Of a stretch of 64,000 nt of DNA, positions 11,063 to 22,480 are shown piece after piece (positions within the stretch are counted from its first letter, which is position 1; each line of letters begins with the position of its first letter). Below the pieces are notes generated by a model that had not been told where the DNA came from, searched no databases, and saw only the letters and a program-made list of their open reading frames with translations. The stretch lies in the NCBI GenBank assembly GCA_014529385.2, contig CM043944.1:80446384-80510383 (forward strand), read 5' to 3'. The position numbers and the translations under genes were made by a program. This stretch comes from Adiantum capillus-veneris. Taxonomy: Eukaryota; Streptophyta; Polypodiopsida; Polypodiales; Pteridaceae.

Positions 11063-11528
11063 TTAGTCACTATCCAAGCTTGTGGGAGAGGGTGGTGTTC
11101 TTTCCTGAAACAAACTCAGTAGATCCCTAGTTTCTCTAGTGAGAGTGTGAGCCAATGATTCCGTTATCTGTGCTGCAGCATCAGGTGCGACTTGAAAACT
11201 GACTGTGATAATTACCTCGGTGACTTGAGTTACCCGATTCTCAAAGTAGAATAGTGTTGATTATCTATTGTGTAGAGCTCCTTCCATTTTGTTGTTGTGG
11301 GTTGGTTGTAGGTTGCGGACATGGTTTCTACCTTCTCCTTCTTCTTCTTGGCACTTGGCCTATGTATGTCCACTGGGTTTGGCGTGTTGGTTGACTCTCC
11401 CACTGCAAATCGATTACCGTTACGCCTGGCACTCGAGCTTCGATGGAGATGCGGAGTTCGTCTAGTTGTGCTTGGAGCTCTCCTTCTTATGTCGTCCAAT
11501 TAGCAAATCCTGCTAGCCATTCATCCAT
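11063..11528 (-). pseudogene. Leader ORF of element B, interrupted
   Basis: The ATG at 11528 starts MDEWLAGFANWTT and meets a TAA where F has GAA (59736 onward). Later segments switch frame: RFAVGESTNTPNPVDIHRPS, then VIITVSFQVAPDAAAQITE and a C-terminus ending at 11063. The same segments occur in F, so a leader protein of about 150 residues was probably encoded before the small ORF. No family is recognised. Confidence 0.45.
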
Positions 11529-11580
11529 TCACAATAGTTTAGGGGTTTCAGTCTTGTAAACTGAAGGGTTTCATGAAAAG

Positions 11581-11599
11581 ATCCTCCGTGGGCGCACCA
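11581..11599 (-). other. Primer binding site of element B
   Basis: The minus-strand TGGTGCGCCCACGGAGGAT, two bases after the LTR end, differs by one base from that of A and E. Its presence defines the 5' LTR boundary. Confidence 0.7.
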
Positions 11600-11601
11600 A
11601 A

Positions 11602-13110
11602 TGACGGGAGCAAAGCGAACTCTGAACCCCGACGGCCTCTAAAACACCAGGGACCGAATGGTGCGCCTCGAGCCTGTCATGGTAAAGCAAACAGGGGGCA
11701 CCACCTCGCTTCAGCGGCTAGGACGCAAACAACACACCACCATAACAAAGTTTTCATCCAAGAGAGATGGATTGAAGAGAGAGAGAGAGTGAGGGAGGGG
11801 GTATAGAGGCTTAGTACTTAGGCACCACAAAAGGATGGCGAATCCGCACACCCTTCACACATACACAAGCTCACTCCAAACACAAGACTAGGTGGTGATT
11901 CCGCACACCTCACATGGGCAAAACATTGCAAGAAAACATACTCACAAAACCTCAAGCTTTATTTAGAGAATAAGGGGATGAAATGGGGAGCATAGGGTAG
12001 GGGAATGAGAAGGGAGAGCGTGGTAGAGCACATGGTGGATAGGTGGGAGTTGATGGCGAAGACTCGCACGAGGGTTACGGCCATCATCCTTCATTTAGTT
12101 TCCCTTCATCTTCCATAGCCCAAGGGTGTAGAGGTTATGCTTAAGACGAGCATGGTGATTGCGGTGATGGTGATGGTGTGGGTGTGTGTGTGTGCACTAG
12201 GCACACACAGTGCATAGTGTACTCTTTGGTGATGGTGTGTGTCCTTAGTGTGATGGTGACCCCTCTTTATATATGGGAGGAGGGGGGAGAAATTCTAGAG
12301 TTTAGAAATGAAGAAATCATTATCTACATAGGCCATGTGATTGTGGGCCCCACTTGTCTGGCTGTGTGTATATGTGCCAGAACAGCAGTCTCATGAGAGA
12401 GAGACTAAGAGAGAGAGATGGGTTGATGAAAAAAGTGAGAGGTGACATGGAGAATAAAGTAATTACAAGAGGGGAGAGAGGGGAGTGTGTTCAGAGGTGA
12501 ATCTGTGTGCAGATGTGTGTGAACACAAGAAAAATCAGGTAACCACCGGGTGGGGATGGGTCTGTGGGCACCTTTTTCAGTGAAACTGAGTGTGTGTGAG
12601 TGTGGGGGAGGTTATTTAGCTACAAGACAAGAGACATGGCGCCCTTTAGAGAGAGAGAGAGGGGGGTATTTGGGTCATGGGATATGATAGGAGAGAGAAA
12701 GAGGGGGTGGGATATACTATTTTGGAAGATAGGGTAAGTTGCATGTGAGTTAGGGTGCATTATTGGTGAGTTATAATGCATTATTGGTGAGAGGTGGGGT
12801 AGCTTGAGGGGAGAGAGAAAGGAGAAAGGACAAGGGGAAGAGAGAGGGGGTTGACCTTTTGAGTGGAGGAGAGGAAAAGGGACACCCGGCGGGGCAACAG
12901 TGAAGAAAAAGGAGGCAAGGTGGGGATGGGCTACCCCGCAGGCATGAGGTGGCCTATTTTACCTTTCTTATATATTTACATAATCATACTTTATTTTTTT
13001 TCTTACTTTTTCCAATGCCTTTTATCACTCCCTCCCTAAGAGGGGGTTTTCATAGGATGGGGACGAGAGAAGAGGGGTATGGGAGCTTGGCTTGTGAAAA
13101 GCCCCTATCA
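11602..13110 (-). repeat. 5' LTR of element B (1.51 kb)
   Basis: The LTR begins TGATAGGGGCTTTTCACAAG (reverse complement ending at 13110) and ends CCCGTCA at 11602. It aligns along its length with the LTRs of F (58108-59662 and 63025 onward). It includes a TATA box, CA/TG-rich tracts and short GA runs. The small frames inside are not genes. Confidence 0.9.
12265..12273 (-). promoter_or_regulatory. TATA box of the B LTR
   Basis: The minus strand reads TATATAAAG followed by AGGGGTCACCATCACA. The same block is in both F LTRs, so the core promoter is conserved. Confidence 0.6.
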
Positions 13111-13858
13111 GCGTAAAACATTAGCAATGCCATCATTGGATGGATCATCCAATAGCTCCACCAACTCCTTTGGCTTGATGATATGCTATTGCAATGTATG
13201 TCCACTCGTTTGAGTATCGTAACAATTCACATCATCATCCGAGCCAAGTTCATACATGTTGAAATAATATTACAGTAACCTGCAATGTAATAAATTAGAA
13301 GCTCCATCGCTTGAAAATAGCATACACATCGCATGTCTCTTGTGCTTGCGAATGTTGTAGCCCAAAGGAATGTGTGTGAGATGATCGATTTGCCAGTGCA
13401 TATTATGCACACAATGTTGTAGCTGAACATAATTGTCTAGATGATGCTCTTGCTCCATTTTTTGATTCTCTGGTTTTTTATTAAGCTTTGATATCTTGTC
13501 ATTTAGCTCCTTCGTCTTCTCGTTGGCTTGCTCTCTGACTTGCTGAATGTCTTTCACGTAATTCTCTTGCAATGATGAATAGGTAGCACAAAGATATTTT
13601 CTTTCTTCCCTTTCATTGATGAAAGCTAAATATAATCTCAAGCAGTAGCCAAACAATCGGTCTCTCCCATCTTCAATAAAATGCACTAGCTCAGTGACAT
13701 TACAAATGGGCGGTGATGCATTGGTCATTGGATCGCCAGGATAAATATGGCCATCAACCCATAAGTTGATTGCCTTGCACCCAAGGTTTTGTAGCTGATC
13801 TCCAACATTGGGATTAAATGTACCAAGTCGCCTAGTAGCATACTCCTTGCTCTAAATC
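13111..13858 (-). pseudogene. Orphan coding fragment with coiled coil, cut by element B
   Basis: A continuous minus-strand frame runs from about 13858 to 13270. It starts KEYATRRLGTFNPNVGDQLQ, then INLWVDGHIYPGDPMTNASP, then a charged heptad-like stretch (IQQVREQANEKTKELNDKIS) suggesting a coiled coil. Further left, after a possible TTGCAG acceptor, an acidic peptide MYELGSDDDVNCYDTQ is followed by a stop and then IIKPKELVELLDDPSND up to the B LTR edge. I do not recognise the family. It could be a host gene or a fragment of another mobile element. There is no start codon and at least one stop, so it is probably dead. Confidence 0.4.
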
Positions 13859-14188
13859 AATGTTTAATCGATATCGTTTTATCTTGTTAGTATTATCTTG
13901 TAGTGGTAGGGGATTTAATGACATTTGTGTTAGCTAATCAAGAGAATTAGAGAGAGAATGTGTAATCGTGACTGCTACAAGCAGGTGAAGGTGACTATGG
14001 AAGAAAGAAGTGGGAAGCACTCAGAGATAAGAGAAAAGGATTATGGTATGGAGGGAAGAAAGACAGGGAGTAAAACTCAATCTCCTTTGAATTAAAATTG
14101 TTGATCATGAATGTAGAGAGAGAAATTCGGTTGCACATAGAGGTAATGGAGTTTCTCATTGCTCTTAGCTAGAGCTGAATTGGTAGAC

Positions 14189-14190
<2 letters not shown>

Positions 14191-14272
<82 letters not shown>
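14191..14272. repeat. (GA)n microsatellite, 41 units
   Basis: An uninterrupted GA dinucleotide run of 82 bp inside a GA-rich neighbourhood. Confidence 0.97.
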
Positions 14273-14274
<2 letters not shown>

Positions 14275-16379
14275 ATAAAGGAAGAGAGAGTGGGAGAGAG
14301 GGCAGATCTGGAACCTTGGAGGATCTACACTCTATTAGAAGCACGCAAGAAAGAATGTTCCTTAATGATTGGGAGGGGAAGTGACAAGAGAGAAAAGGGG
14401 GGGGGGATAAAGAGAGAGAGTTGGCTCACATTTTAGAGAGAGAATGCAATGGGAGAATGTGAAAATTTTGCTTTTTTGGCAGGGGACGGGGGCTAAAAGT
14501 ACCTCCTTTAATGAGATCTAAGTGAGAGAGAGTGTTTTATATGTTAGAGAGACAAGAGAGATGGAAAATTTACATTTTAAAATCCATTTACTCGCCTCTC
14601 TTTTGGGTTACTAAATAGAATATTTTCAAATACAAAATATGAAAGTGGCTTTTATAAAAATCTGAGCACAGGCCTTTTTTCCATCTCTTTTAGGCTTGGT
14701 CAAACTTGGCTTAAGCTTTAATCATTCCCTTAAACTGCCAAATAAAGAGGCACTCTTATATCCCATTCACTTCCTAATTCCTATAATAACCTTAGTATAT
14801 AAGGTATCTAGGTCATTTTGTAAGAGAACCCTTATCATTTTGTAAGCTTCTTCCTGATGCAACTCCCCACTCATTCATCACATTGGAGATCTGACTGCAC
14901 CATCATGTTAGGCTTGGCAAGACCTACGTGACAATGCTAAGTATTCCTCGTGAAACAAAGCCAACACGTTCGCACATCTACGGGCTATTTGTGATTGTAA
15001 GTATATCAAATGATGTCTATTTTCTCCTTGGAAGTAGTCATTAGAATCGTGGTGACATAAGCTACACATAGGTACTCATATATTCATTTTCGAGCACTTC
15101 CAAAATATTGCTCTTATCTTCATACGCATTTTCTACAAATGGGTCTAGAGTGAGGTTTTGAGTGTAGAGGCTTTGGGATAGGTGTATCCTAGTGAGGGGA
15201 TGGTGTTCCTTAAGTTTCATACTATTCTAGTATGGTTTTTGATGAGTTTCCTTTTGTTTGTGTGTATGAGGGTTGAGTGATGTAGTTGAGAGAAGTGAGA
15301 TTCTAGATTGTGGTATATTTAGCCTTCCAGAGTGTTGTATGGATGGGATGATCTCAGCCCCTGACAAGCTAAAGAGATTGCCTCCGTGCATCTATCGTGT
15401 CATCTGTGTCGTTGACTGACATTATGTTGATCTATGTTGTGTTGCATGCACTTTATAGGTGTTGGATTCGCTCGTGCAACACATGTCTTGTCTTAAGGGT
15501 ATGACCACCCTCAAAATAATTATTCTTAGTGTTAGCAGGGTTAGCCTACCCATTATTGTGCTCACCTTCTTGATGGAGGTGAATAGTATTCAAAACATTT
15601 GAGAAAGTGGTAAAACGACCTTCATGCATAGCGGGGTGGGGATCGGACCTACTTGCAAAGGACTCTCATGAGCAAGAAATAAGACCGCAGGGTTTGGTAC
15701 TGATTGAAATGGCCCAACCTCAGCAGTTCTCTATGGCGATAGCATAGCAATATGTTGAATATTATTCATAGCATTGAAACCTGATTAGTTCTATACCACT
15801 TGGGAATAAGAGCCAAGAATATTGGAGATGGGTCTAGATGCCTACAATTGGGCAAGAGGAGAAAAATGATGGCTGAAATTCAATTAGGGTTACCTCTTGA
15901 GGGAAACTCAAGACTCAACCAAGCTACAATAGGTGAAGTCTGATCAACATTCCTCATTACTCCATTTAGAAGCGCATCTTTTAGTGCCATCATGACTCCC
16001 AAAATGGGAAAAGGCACACATCAAACACAAAAGGAAGGGTCTTTAGGCAGTAAGACATGGACGGTGGAAGAGAATGTTTTGGAGCTTTTCCACCCGGAAG
16101 AACTCATAAAGTGTCATCTTTTCCACTCATCTGATGTGAACCCAACTTGAGCTACGTTCACTCAGCTCATTGGTTAACGAGGTCATAGAACTTGCACTCA
16201 GATTCTTTATGTAGTTCTCGTTTAGGTCGTTCATCCACCTAATGTGACGGTGTTGACCAGACAACCCTTCAATGCTCAAGTAAGGCCATGCCACTCACGG
16301 TCACCACTCATGTATGACATGGGCCTAATATGTTTATCTTGCTAGCTAGGAGGCTGAGTAGGAGCCTCCAAAATCTCTT

Positions 16380-16558
<179 letters not shown>

Positions 16559-17299
16559 GCCTCCACCCACTTCGTGCTAGCTACCACCTAGCTATAGCTA
16601 CCAAGTGGTTCAATCGGTACGGAATGAGCACTGGCTAAATTAGTTCCATGAGCGGCCCCACTGGCCATGCACGTCATCGACTCATCTCGCCCAAATGCAA
16701 TGCGGGGTTACCTTAAAACTATGACCAGGTACATACCAAAGAGCATCGTCTGATTATTTCTATTATTTGTAGGAGCTACATGTGGCACTTTGGTAATCAA
16801 AATTCATCTTGCACTATCCAAGATTGAAGACAAACACTAGGTTGACAATTAGAGGGCTAGAAAAATACATTTTTCCTAACCAAACAAAATAAGGGGAAAC
16901 TTAAAATTCTCCCAATTTTCACGTCAAAATTTAAAGCTTTTGACGGTAGAACTTGTGTAAATACGCCGGTTTTCTTAAAGGCAAGCTCAAAATCTATCCG
17001 GGATCTTATTATTGAAGCCTATTAAAATACACTAGACCCTGGTTTTTTTCTAACACTAGACGATTATATGTACACTAATATGTTGTATTTTATGGAATCA
17101 TAGATCATATATTGCATGAAAGAACCTTAGTTTTTTGTAGTATAGTCTTATTTGCCATGCTTGGATGAATACATGCAAGGATAAAACATAGGTTTATTGT
17201 TTTTCTAGCTAATCATTTAAGTGAGTTCATGTCTTCAATCTGACAGCATTTGATCCCACTTCTAGAAATTAGCTGCTCTTTCCTAATTCCCTTATTAGT

Positions 17300-17300
<1 letters not shown>

Positions 17301-17361
<61 letters not shown>
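17301..17361. repeat. (GA)n array at the 3' end of the LINE
   Basis: About 60 bp of GA with one AA interruption. It touches the LINE tail, which on the minus strand reads AATAATAAAATCTA before the CT run. Confidence 0.95.
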
Positions 17362-17364
<3 letters not shown>

Positions 17365-17399
17365 TTTTATTATTGTCCTCGGAGGTCAAATATGACCTA

Positions 17400-18344
17400 T
17401 GGGACCAAAGTTACATGTGATGTAGTATGTGTATGGCTGATGAGTGACTCTCGATGCTCCAAAATTGTAGTGATGAGAGTCGCAATGGAGAGCCCACACT
17501 TTGGCTGGGAGAGGAAAGTGTGTAGGTCTAAGTTATGGCTGAAAATGTGAGAGAAGCAAGTTCGGATGTGATCAAAAGCTGAGCACTCTAGTAGTGTGTG
17601 GTACTCAGACTCTCAAACTTGCAGTGAGCATAATGTGCACAATCGATTTGACTCTTCTCCATTGCCCCAATGCCCTATCTCGCATCGAAGGAAATGGGAG
17701 CTAAGCCGAATTGCTGCGATAGTGCGTATCACGGACAAGGGAATAGGCTCAAGCATGTAAGTGTGAGTACGGTTTCCTCTCTCAGCGAAGAACATGGTTT
17801 TGTAGTTGGGGGCAATATAGGTGGTGTAATGTATGAAGCATGACCCACCGGATTTCTCCCAAGCCGTAATACATTGGCGTTGTAGAAAAGCTTCATTCAC
17901 TTGAGAGTCAATTGAAGCATCATGTAGCAAGTGTAATGCATCCCATCTCCCAAACCACTTCTTTATGTCTTGCATCCATCCCGTGCTCAAGATCTTGCTT
18001 TTATGCGTCTTTTGAACTTTTTTTCTTGCTTCCCATGCAATTGTAGGAAGTCGATGTGAGGGGTTTTGACGCATCTTTATCATGTACTCCACAACCCTTT
18101 CCATGCCCATAACCTCAATTGGAAGAGATCCCGACTCAAGAAGTAGGAGCATATATGGTGTTTGTGTCTTAACTTGGAGAAAGTTTGTAAGAAAACTCTT
18201 TTGGACATTCTCAAACTCTTTCCAAGTAGACTTTGAGATGCTCCCGCCCCACACTTCAACTCCATAAAGAAGAACCGGTGTCACCAATGCATCAAAAAGA
18301 TACTTCTTGAGAACCCAACACTTGATGTTTCCCGCATTACACAT
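17400..18344 (-). pseudogene. LINE ORF2 C-terminal region
   Basis: The frame begins CNAGNIKCWVLKKYLFDALV and contains LLYGVEVWGGSISKSTWKEF, typical of the thumb/connection region after RT in plant LINEs. It ends in a Cys/His-rich motif: HFLRCEIGHWGN, then CTLCSLQV. After 17613 the frame shifts and EYHTLLECSAFDHI is readable, completing a likely zinc-binding end used in RNA recognition. Upstream, the join to RT is out of frame and appears to lack residues. Confidence 0.75.
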
Positions 18345-18348
18345 GTTC

Positions 18349-19312
18349 TCAAATGCATAATATGCTCTCCTTATGGTTGGTTTTCACAAGCATAACCTTT
18401 GTTTTGGATTCATTTACAATCAGCCCACTATGTAAGCAAAAGTTCTCAAGGACAACCATAAGCTTTTGTGCATCTTCTAAAGTGTGTGCTAGAAGCACTA
18501 CATCATCCACATACAACAAAATCATGATTACCACATTGCAAATAGTGACCTGGACATCCTTGTTTAACCCCAATAGTGCTTACAAAATTTTTTGAAATTT
18601 CTCTTCCCATGCGCAATTGACCAATCACCTTCTCATAGATTCGAGAAACCGCAAGCATAAACTCACTTGGCACTTGGAGTTCTTCCATCCTTCTCCACAA
18701 ATTGTTACGTGGAATCATATCAAAGGCTTTCTTAAAGTCCACAAAACAACAATACAATCGCTTGCCTTTCAACCGACATTCCTCCATGAGAACACGAAGA
18801 GTGACAAGATGATCAATGGTGCTATGGCATCGACGAAAACCCGCTTGTCCCTTTGCACGCTTGTCATTCTCTTCAGCCCAATCACTCAATTTCATCTCCA
18901 TTATGCACCCAAACAACTTTTCCATAAGAGACCCAATCATTATAGTCCGGTAGTTCCTTACATTCTTTACATCCCCTCCTTTATGCAAAAGCTTAACCCA
19001 ATTAGTACTCCAATCATAAGGCATGCCATGTTGAAGTGCAAGGTTGAACATATCACACATCCACTCATGGGTAAAATCTCCCGTCCATTTGATCATCTCC
19101 GGCTTGATACCTTGAAGATCTTCCGCTTTGCGAGTGGCCAACTTTTCAAGCCCACCGCATACATCCTCAATAGTAAAAAAAGACGGCATACATGGGAGTG
19201 AACCATAAAATGGCATTTTTTCAGTATTTTCTTGCTCATATAATTGCCTACAATGTGTGTACATATCCACTAGACTCAAGTTACCAAAATTCTCAACCCG
19301 CTTGCCTCTCAA
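18349..19312 (-). pseudogene. LINE reverse transcriptase, internally deleted
   Basis: The frame shows RT motifs in order: GQAGFRRCHSTIDHLVTLR, the palm Asp in FVDFKKAFDMIPR, STIGVKQGCP, and after a frameshift ILLYVDDVVLLAHTLED with the catalytic YVDD. Between VKQGCP and the YVDD block, the usual LSP/LF/YID segment is missing; VTICNVVIM follows directly. The deletion plus frameshift removes a part of the palm, so the enzyme is dead. The family would copy its RNA at a nicked target in the nucleus. Confidence 0.8.
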
Positions 19313-19378
19313 GTTTCTCCAAAATCTTCCACATGCATGTGCCTTTTCTTGGACTTGAAATTCTTGTTGCTTTACTTC

Positions 19379-20599
19379 TCATCTTCTTCTCTTCTTTTGA
19401 ATCAATGCCTTGTATGTATGCAAATGACTTTGATAGTTGTCTTTGTCCATAGTTGCATCAAGCTTTATCAAGGACTTTCGAGCATCTTGACATTCTTTAT
19501 CAAACCACCTTTTACGTGATCTATCTTTGTTGATACCATGGAGATGCTTTATGGCAAAGCATTCTTCCGCACAAGAAAAAATAGCTTTCTTGAAAGCTTC
19601 CCATTTAGTTTCCAATGGTGCATCACATTGAAGCTTTGTCATCCATAATTTTTGCTCAACCATTTCAATGTACATTGGTGCCCGTTTGAAATCCATACAT
19701 AGTGATAACTTCTCTTTCCTTTGGCTGAGATTATCATGCTTAGTTGCTTCTCCACATGAAAGGTCAATACATAAGGTGCGATGGTCGGATTCCGGGGTCC
19801 ATTGACCAAACATAAAACTCTTTATGCGATACATGATGGCTTCAGAGAGTAGCATATAGTCAATCACACTATCCCCATTATGTCTTCTACATGTAAATCC
19901 ATTGGTTCCACTCCACAAAGATACACCATTGGCAATGAGCATACCCGTGCTATTACACATGTGTAAAAGTAACTTTCCATAGTGATCCGGCTCTTTCTCA
20001 TCCATTGAAGTACGATCATACAAGTGAACTTCCTCCAACTCCCTTGAAATGTATGGCATATCAAATTGTTGAGTATCATGTTGCAATGTTTTTGTGCGAG
20101 CATTCATATCCCCAAATACAATAACATCACCTTCACCTTTGAAATAAGCAATGTCCTCTTCCAAATAAGAAAATGGTTGATCTCTATCCATGCAAGCATA
20201 AAAGGGAGAATCATGATGAGGAATGTAGCAACCGGCTACAAAAATGGGTGCTCTTTTTGGTGTCATAATTTTCAGCCATACATAACGTTTGTACTTGTCA
20301 TCTTTCACAATTGATACAAAATCTTCCAATCCTTTCTTAACCATACATGCTAACCCTCCTTGTCCTCTTCGTTGCTTGAGATTCTTTGACCACATCAATG
20401 AATGTACATTGTAATCCTCCGAGCCGTTAATCCTTTGTGTATCATGCTCCCAAGTTTCAACAAGAAGTACAACATCGGCTTTGCTTGTTAGTTCATCAAT
20501 GCCAACCCCCACATTCCATGGGTATCCATTACAATTCCAAAAGCATATTTTCAATTGTAACTCGGTCTTAGTGTGCCATTCTCCATTGCAAGTGCTCAT
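19379..20599 (-). pseudogene. LINE AP-like endonuclease and linker
   Basis: From ATG 20599 the protein begins MSTCNGEWHTK. Endonuclease motifs are visible: WNCNGYPWN, LLVETWEHD (catalytic Glu), VFGDMNART and ESDHRTLCID (catalytic His). A basic linker with RKRWFDKECQDARK follows, as is usual between endonuclease and RT. The domain looks complete. The frame ends at 19379 and RT continues in another frame. The endonuclease would choose the insertion site. Confidence 0.82.
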
Positions 20600-20886
20600 A
20601 AGTCTTCGCCTTGTTTGTTTACGGTCTCTTGCAATGATACCAAGTATGCCATGATCATGGTTTCCGATGTCGTTGGTTGGGTGGTTGTGTTTTGTTAAAC
20701 CTGTTCACTTCGGAAATGCTGCTACAGAAACGCCTTCCATAACTCTGAAAATTTTTGTCTTTACATCAATGCGTAGAGGACTTCGTGCTCTTCGATTGAG
20801 GCTATAGATCACCCAAATCGGAGTTCGGATGAAGAAGTTATGATCAAAAGAGTGGACTGCTGTCTACTAGGTCAAAAAACGGCTGC

Positions 20887-20889
<3 letters not shown>

Positions 20890-20946
<57 letters not shown>
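20890..20946. repeat. (GA)n array at the 5' end of the LINE
   Basis: 57 bp of perfect GA directly after the LINE 5' end (plus strand ...CGGCTGCACT then GA). See the 3' counterpart at 17301-17361. Confidence 0.95.
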
Positions 20947-20951
<5 letters not shown>

Positions 20952-21875
20952 GTTGAGATGAGCACAATGTACAACATGGCTCATGCATGCTCAAGCAACT
21001 AGGTGCTCATCAACCTTGTTGTAGGAGGTTGCTTGCATTGGCGTGCAACTTGTTAATTTGAGCTAAATTTGGAACACGTACCACAATTGCATGCAGGTCA
21101 TGATCACCCTGGCTGCCCATTAAGCCCACAAATGTACAATAATATAGAACTTGGACCTTTGGTAGTAGAGGTTCCCACAATGGTGATAGAATACTTGCAC
21201 CTGTGAGGTGCATGAGATGGTAGAGCAAGGATCTGAATCGATTTGTCACCAAGCAGGGCATCAATACTTTATTCAAATCTAGATCATCTCCATGCACCAT
21301 CAGCTTGGAGGGGCCTTGTGCATGCATGCCTCTCAAATCTATGCCTAGACGCATCATATTCTACCAAATTAGGCGCACCCTTCGCAACCTCTTCCATAGC
21401 TAGGATGATATTTCCATTTCCACCACGTCGTTCTAGGCAAGGTTTTGTATTCATTCAATACGGCCTCCGTAGTAATCGAAGAAAACCTTCCTCAATATAT
21501 TGATTGATGTGATGAAATCTCTTGGGAGGAAAATCTCAAACTTCTACTCTTCAAAGCGAGCTAAAATCTTGTGGACTATTATGTTCTGCATCCTTTCCAA
21601 TTGCAATATCAACCCATATGATCTTGTAGAGAATAGAGATGCTTGCATCTATCATCCCTTCAAAGAAAATAATGGTGAAAGAATGAATTGTTGAAAGCCT
21701 TGTATCCAAGATTTTATATCTTTTGTTCTCTATCTTATTCTCATCAATTGATATTCTCTGAATTGACATATTCTTTGTTAGGTATTCAGATTTAACTCTA
21801 GCGTACAATGTTTATTTTGATGTATGGAAATAACTAGGTAATTCTTGTTTGAGATTAGTGAAGAGAAATACCTTA
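20947..21875. other. Unassigned stretch with a 115-codon minus frame
   Basis: A minus frame at 21010-21357 (MMRLGIDLRGMHAQ...) is open but shows no domain, no neighbour support and ordinary composition. I do not call it a gene. The rest may be decayed copia internal sequence, since a copia gag start lies just to the right. Confidence 0.35.
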
Positions 21876-22480
21876 CTAGATGCTGGTTTCTTGTAGAGCC
21901 GTCTTCGTCAAGTCCTCCATGGTCTTCATCTCCAAAACGTTGAAGGCCACCGTTGACACCAAGATTAATTGGATTGTTCCTAATGGATTTTGGTCAATTA
22001 GGAAAATATATGCTTCGTTTGCCATCGTTGCGGGCTTCTTTTCAAGACCGCCTAGTGGCAAATATAGGTCCTTCTAGTAGAGATAGTATTCAATCTACAT
22101 CTTTCAATGTTGGTAGGTTTTGACGTTGAGCTTCTTGATCTTGTACTTACCTTCCTCTACCATTACTGCCACTCAATTCAAGGAATCCTTTCTTTGAGAT
22201 ACTTTAGCTACGAGCAAACCTTGCTCTGATACTAGTTGTTAAGAAATAAGGCGTAGCTAAGTAGATATCAGAGTAGTTTACTTAATGGAGAGAGATAATT
22301 TTCACACATGAGAGACAGAGACAAATAGAGAGAGAGAACGATATACATGGTTCACCGAATGTGGGCTACATCCATGAGAATGCATCCACTCAATGGCTTT
22401 AGTACTTCAAACTAGAAGTAAATTACAGAGGGAGTATACCCTTAATGAAGCTCCCACCTTGCTTCATTCTTACCACCTCA
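21876..22480 (-). mobile_element. Ty1/copia remnant: LTR end, primer binding site and gag start
   Basis: On the minus strand an LTR end TTCTTAACA (at 22237) is followed by a site close to the initiator-Met tRNA primer site (ctag-TATCAGAGCAAGG, 22221-22231). Then comes a decayed copia Gag N-terminus: KLNVKTYQHWKM, DLYLPLGGLEKKPA and AYIFLIDQNPLGTIQLI. To the right, 22237-22480 reads like the 3' part of a plant copia LTR (GGATGTAGCCCACATTCGGT-like). The LTR start was not found. No protease, RT or integrase follows to the left. Confidence 0.55.

Larger units (their letters stand above)
6839..13110 (-). mobile_element. Element B: Tat-like Ty3/gypsy retrotransposon, 3' part missing
   Basis: From right to left lie a 5' LTR (11602-13110), primer binding site, leader ORF, small pre-gag ORF, then one gag-protease-RT-RNaseH-RNaseH reading frame. 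At 6838 it is cut by LTR copy C. Integrase and the 3' LTR are expected left of the window, beyond A and C. The plant-type second RNase H places it in the Tat-like group of Ty3/gypsy elements. B inserted into an orphan gene that resumes at 13111. Confidence 0.9.
17362..20889 (-). mobile_element. LINE (non-LTR retrotransposon), defective
   Basis: A minus-strand element of about 3.5 kb with an AP-endonuclease domain (20599-19750), a linker, reverse transcriptase (19312-18349) and a C-terminal region (18344-17400) with a Cys-rich end. There is no separate ORF1. The 3' tail is short and A-rich, not a long poly(A). Both ends abut GA arrays (17301-17361 and 20890-20946). Frameshifts and two apparent deletions in RT make it inactive. 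Confidence 0.85.

Noticed and set aside
18617-19201. 194-codon plus-strand frame opposite the LINE RT
   Set aside because: Antisense shadow of the RT coding sequence.
21010-21357. 115-codon minus-strand frame
   Set aside because: No domain, no copy elsewhere in the window, no promoter; chance length in this composition.
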